Assembly (NCBI GenBank): GCA_002296455.1
Contig: DBJG01000058.1
Location: 1-7,436, forward strand
Direction of reading: 5' to 3'
DNA from: Caryophanales bacterium UBA782
Lineage (GTDB): Bacteria > Bacillota_I > Bacilli_A > RFN20 > CAG-826
DNA: 7,436 nucleotides
In this document: piece by piece, positions 6,066 to 7,436 of the stretch
How positions within the stretch are numbered: position 1 is the stretch's first letter
How the letters are laid out: each line of letters begins with the position of its first letter
Made by a program: the position numbers and the translations under genes
Notes under the pieces: model-generated
Told to the model about the DNA's origin: nothing
The model's input: only the letters and a program-made list of their open reading frames with translations
The model's database searches: none

Positions 6066-7436
6066 TTAATTAGCAGCTTTCCTTTTTGCCGCAAGTTCGG
6101 CTTGAATCTTCGCGCGATATGCTTCACCTGCTTTTAACTCTTTTTGCCATTCAAGTTCTTCTTTTTCGGCGCGAAGTTTCGCTTTTTGCTCCTCTTGAGC
6201 GCGTTTTTCGGGAGATAGCGCGGCAAGACGTGCCACTTTCTTTTCTTCCGCTCGTTTTGCCTTTTTCATCGCTTTTCCCTCTGCAATCGCTTTTTTATCG
6301 GCATTTTTCCGCGCTTTTTCATCCATTTTCTGATTATGTGCGGATAAGGCAGCTTCGTAATCGAGACCTTTTTTCGCACATTTTGCTTTTAAGGCAGCAA
6401 CATAAGCTTCTTCGTTTTCGAGCAAGAACTTTTTTTCATCCTCCGCCGCTCTGACTTCGGGGGCGACCCATTCTTCGCCGGAAGACTCAGCATCAAGCCG
6501 CTGATATTCGCGAATCTTAATTTGCTTCTTCGCGATGGTTTTTTCGACGTTCAAGAATAACAAAAGCACAGCGAGGATGATGCCGGTTATCGTTTCAAGC
6601 CCCACAAAAGCAAAAGTAATCACGTTTTGCACATTCGTAGACTGCATTGCCGCGACCGTGACGCCATTGATATCTTCGGTGGGTGCGACGTAACCAGCCG
6701 ATGAAAGCATCGCGTTGAAGACGCTTGTCGCCACGCCGATGGTGGATACGGCGATGATGTTATAAATCGACATAGCCATCCCATCGCACCGTATGCCGCT
6801 TTTCCATTCGATGTGATCAAGCCCATCTGCGAAAAGGGCCATAAACACATATGCGCAAGGAAGCCCTCCGATGTTTTTGATAAATTGACCAATAATCACG
6901 ATAATCATATTTGTGGGGAACATCCAGCAAATACCCGAACCTAGCGCGTAAAGAAGGAATCCAAACATGGTGACATTGCGTTTCCCAAATTTCTTCGCAA
7001 GCGGCCACACCGCAAAAATGCCGATTCCCATCGGAATGCCGCCGATAACGGAAACAAGCGTTTGCGTAAACCCGTCGTTATAGGTGCCAAGAACATAGTT
7101 GCAATAATAGACAAGCCCGAGGTTTTTTAAAGAAGAAGCGATAGTGTAGATAAAGAAATATGCGAACATAATAAGCATGTATTTATCCGTTAAAACCACT
7201 TTCAGCTGCGTAGAAAAAGGAATTTTATTGTCTTTGGTTTCCGATTGTTCTTCCGTCACGCGCTCTTTCGTGAAATAGTATTCTAAAAGCGTCAAAGGTA
7301 GAGACAAAATGGAGATAATGCCCATGACCATGATCCATTTTGTTTTGTCTACGCCTAGCATCGGCATAATCACCATCGGGAACACGAGCGCGACTAAAAT
7401 CCCGCTCATCATAATGGTGGAAATCTGATTGAACAC
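6066..7436 (-). CDS. GPH/MFS-family glycoside:cation symporter with long charged C-terminal tail (5' end outside window)
   Basis: This is an inner-membrane sugar importer; 456 residues are visible and the frame is open at the right edge, so the N-terminus, probably four membrane helices, is missing. About eight hydrophobic segments remain (near 10-28, 33-54, 84-104, 126-147, 154-173, 176-202, 220-243, 271-297), matching helices 5-12 of a 12-helix carrier. ADGLDHIEWKSGIRCDG (203-219) matches the glycoside-pentoside-hexuronide symporter signature near the cytoplasmic end of the tenth helix (D-x2-D/E-x-E-x-K-x-G-x-R-x2-G). The neighbouring rhamnosidase suggests rhamnosides or rhamno-oligosaccharides as cargo; the driving ion cannot be read. 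Residues 299-456 form a hydrophilic Lys/Glu/Ala-rich tail, mostly predicted helix or coiled coil, far longer than the usual short tail of the family. The gene leads the visible operon, and its stop lies 10 nt before the esterase start. Confidence 0.85.
   Translation of the reverse strand: MFNQISTIMMSGILVALVFPMVIMPMLGVDKTKWIMVMGIISILSLPLTLLEYYFTKERVTEEQSETKDNKIPFSTQLKVVLTDKYMLIMFAYFFIYTIASSLKNLGLVYYCNYVLGTYNDGFTQTLVSVIGGIPMGIGIFAVWPLAKKFGKRNVTMFGFLLYALGSGICWMFPTNMIIVIIGQFIKNIGGLPCAYVFMALFADGLDHIEWKSGIRCDGMAMSIYNIIAVSTIGVATSVFNAMLSSAGYVAPTEDINGVTVAAMQSTNVQNVITFAFVGLETITGIILAVLLLFLNVEKTIAKKQIKIREYQRLDAESSGEEWVAPEVRAAEDEKKFLLENEEAYVAALKAKCAKKGLDYEAALSAHNQKMDEKARKNADKKAIAEGKAMKKAKRAEEKKVARLAALSPEKRAQEEQKAKLRAEKEELEWQKELKAGEAYRAKIQAELAAKRKAAN

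Noticed and set aside
1..7436. CRISPR arrays, tRNA or rRNA genes, intact insertion sequences, phage or defence genes
   Set aside because: No regularly spaced repeats, tRNA-like cloverleaf, transposase motif, integrase or nuclease signature was seen on either strand.

Overview
The window reads like an accessory region of a Bacillota (Firmicutes) genome, most likely an uncultured gut or rumen Bacilli/Clostridia-type bacterium. The reasons are purine-rich Shine-Dalgarno sites, moderate to low GC, genes ending in TGA (so the standard bacterial code, not the Mollicutes code), a single-membrane-style anchored esterase, and protein families that resemble those of gut Firmicutes. The taxonomic call is an inference; no rRNA or marker gene is present.

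Left part (1-441): AT-rich sequence without a convincing intact gene. It holds short coding-looking fragments broken by stops, a 22-bp composite inverted repeat (213-297), and the promoter of the first gene. Next comes a plus-strand pair: a MerR-family activator of the BmrR type (442-1278), then an NAD(P)-dependent dehydrogenase related to 2,4-diaminopentanoate dehydrogenase and dihydrodipicolinate reductase (1343-2371). The 64-bp gap between them contains a promoter with a 19-bp spacer (TTGACT-N19-TAAGAT), the hallmark of MerR-activated promoters. This suggests that the regulator switches on the dehydrogenase in response to a small molecule. The dehydrogenase ends in a clear rho-independent terminator (2388-2418).

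Middle (2419-2702): the meeting point of convergent transcription. No gene is supported here. It contains an interrupted inverted-repeat element (2427-2540) with a nested hairpin, and two overlapping hairpins (2667-2694) just beyond the end of the minus-strand operon.

Right part (2703-7436): a tightly packed minus-strand operon, read right to left. It starts with a GPH-family sugar:cation symporter that runs off the right edge and carries an unusually long charged cytoplasmic tail. Ten bases later comes a membrane-anchored SGNH/GDSL hydrolase, then an intracellular GH78 alpha-L-rhamnosidase whose ribosome binding site overlaps the hydrolase stop codon. A working model is that the anchored esterase trims ester groups (for example acetyl) from rhamnose-containing glycans or glycosides outside the cell, the symporter imports them, and the rhamnosidase releases L-rhamnose in the cytoplasm. 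The rhamnose catabolic genes are not in the window, and the two halves of the window have no evident functional link.
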